A stretch of 5,875 nt of DNA from Fibrobacter sp. (lineage in GTDB: Bacteria; Fibrobacterota; Fibrobacteria; Fibrobacterales; Fibrobacteraceae): NCBI GenBank assembly GCA_021443065.1, contig JABUUR010000535.1, positions 1 to 5,875 of the forward strand, in the 5' to 3' direction. This document shows, in pieces, positions 5,160-5,875 of the stretch. The translations under genes were made by a program, and so were the position numbers. Below the pieces are notes generated by a model that had not been told where the DNA came from, searched no databases, and saw only the letters and a program-made list of their open reading frames with translations. The stretch's first letter is position 1, and each line of letters opens with the position of its first letter.

Positions 5160-5180
5160 GGGCAAGGGTCAGTACTTTAA

Positions 5181-5813
5181 TTAAAAATCGCAGCCTTCCA
5201 CGCAGCGGTTTTGTTCGAAGGTGGCCTCGAGAACCTTGATGCCTTTTTTATACCTGCGGTAAGTGCCGTGCCTAAGCCCGAATTGAAAATTCATCTCTTC
5301 GACTACCGCACCATGTTCGTCAAAAACCTTCGCCACCCCGTGAAGTTGCCCGTTCTTGTACGGGAGCCTACGGCGCAGTTTATCATTTTCGTAAAATTCC
5401 TCTACAGCGCCGTCCAAAACGCCATTCTTGTAGGCTTCTCTGGATTTTTTCGAACCGTTCTCAAAATATGTTATGGAAAACCCCTCTTCAATTCCGCCGC
5501 GATAACCCACGGTCTGCCATAGGTTGCCGTTTTCAAAATAGGTGCGGAGCACACCGTCCAGTTTGCCGTTTTTATAGGGAGCCTCCACCGCCACCTTGCC
5601 GTTGGGGTGATAAGAAATGGAAACCCCTTCCCGAACATCGGTCCCCTTACGGACTGTATAAATCCGGGACAAGCCCCCCTCTGCAAAGGTGGTTTTTACC
5701 GTGTCCAAGGCAATTTCGGAGCCGTTTTGAACGTCAGGTTCTGCACCAGAGGCAGCACATACGCCGACAAAAATCACAATACCCAAACAGACAACGAAAA
5801 AATTGCGTTTCAT
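5181..5813 (-). CDS. Exported MORN-type repeat protein
   Basis: This 210-residue protein starts with a signal peptide (MKRN, then FFVVCLGIVIFVGVCA, likely cut near ASGA/EP, about residue 24). Cys19 lacks a proper lipobox, so it is probably periplasmic or secreted rather than a lipoprotein. Residues 64-207 are six repeats of exactly 24 residues, each ending in a Gly, such as VLRTYFENGNLW...IEEG, with the pattern Y-x-E-N-G-x-x-x...Y-K-N-G-x-L-D-G. This is the MORN_2 (YwqK-like) beta-hairpin repeat, thought to form an extended beta sheet used for binding. Repeat 4 has Asp in place of Gly at the turn, and repeats 5 and 6 are the most divergent. YwqK-type proteins are annotated in databases as antitoxin-like, but there is no toxin gene beside it and I do not infer that role. 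The start has only a weak site (GTAAG). A TAAAAT box at 5841-5846 (minus strand) is a possible -10 with no good -35. Confidence 0.85.
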   Translation of the reverse strand: MKRNFFVVCLGIVIFVGVCAASGAEPDVQNGSEIALDTVKTTFAEGGLSRIYTVRKGTDVREGVSISYHPNGKVAVEAPYKNGKLDGVLRTYFENGNLWQTVGYRGGIEEGFSITYFENGSKKSREAYKNGVLDGAVEEFYENDKLRRRLPYKNGQLHGVAKVFDEHGAVVEEMNFQFGLRHGTYRRYKKGIKVLEATFEQNRCVEGCDF

Positions 5814-5875
5814 TGCTTACAAATGTAACTAAATCGGTTCATTTTATGTATTTTGTAGCCCACAATGCGCATTAC

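Noticed and set aside
5007..5180. Intrinsic terminator between the convergent genes
   Set aside because: The hairpins there belong to the repeat family and none is followed by a T run on either strand.

Overview
The window most resembles a chromosome segment from a Gram-negative bacterium of the Fibrobacterota (Fibrobacter-like). This is inferred from four things together: an outer-membrane beta-barrel protein, a very simple Lys/Ala/Pro histone H1-like protein, AT-rich intergenic DNA beside GC-richer genes, and intergenic clusters of GGGATGACA-type palindromic repeats. No rRNA, tRNA or marker gene is present to prove it.

Layout, left to right. Positions 1-184 hold a decayed repeat cluster and a likely promoter for a secreted beta-barrel protein (185-940, +), which ends at a clear intrinsic terminator (about 1016-1048). 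An AT-rich stretch with phased A/T tracts and a likely promoter leads into a 122-residue histone H1-like DNA-binding protein (1269-1637, +), closed by a strong GAAA-tetraloop terminator. A cluster of palindromic repeats (1707-1894) fills the next gap.

A compact four-gene plus-strand run follows (1922-5006): a small helical protein of unknown function, a Ppx/GppA-type phosphatase (exopolyphosphate/pppGpp family), an RsuA/RluB-type rRNA pseudouridine synthase, and a calcineurin-like phosphoesterase of the ApaH/PP-family fold. The last two overlap by ATGA. A second repeat cluster (5029-5159) lies between this run and a convergent minus-strand gene (5181-5813) for an exported protein made of six exact-length 24-residue MORN-type repeats.

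Working together: the four-gene run joins two phosphatases whose families act on nucleotide alarmones or polyphosphate with a ribosome-modifying enzyme, so a growth-state or ribosome-related theme is plausible but only inferred. The H1-like gene is a stand-alone, probably highly expressed nucleoid gene. I see no defence system, prophage, IS element or CRISPR array. The most unusual items are the palindromic repeat family, which shows compensatory stem changes, the H1-like gene with its A/T-tract leader, and an octapeptide repeat at the start of the phosphoesterase.
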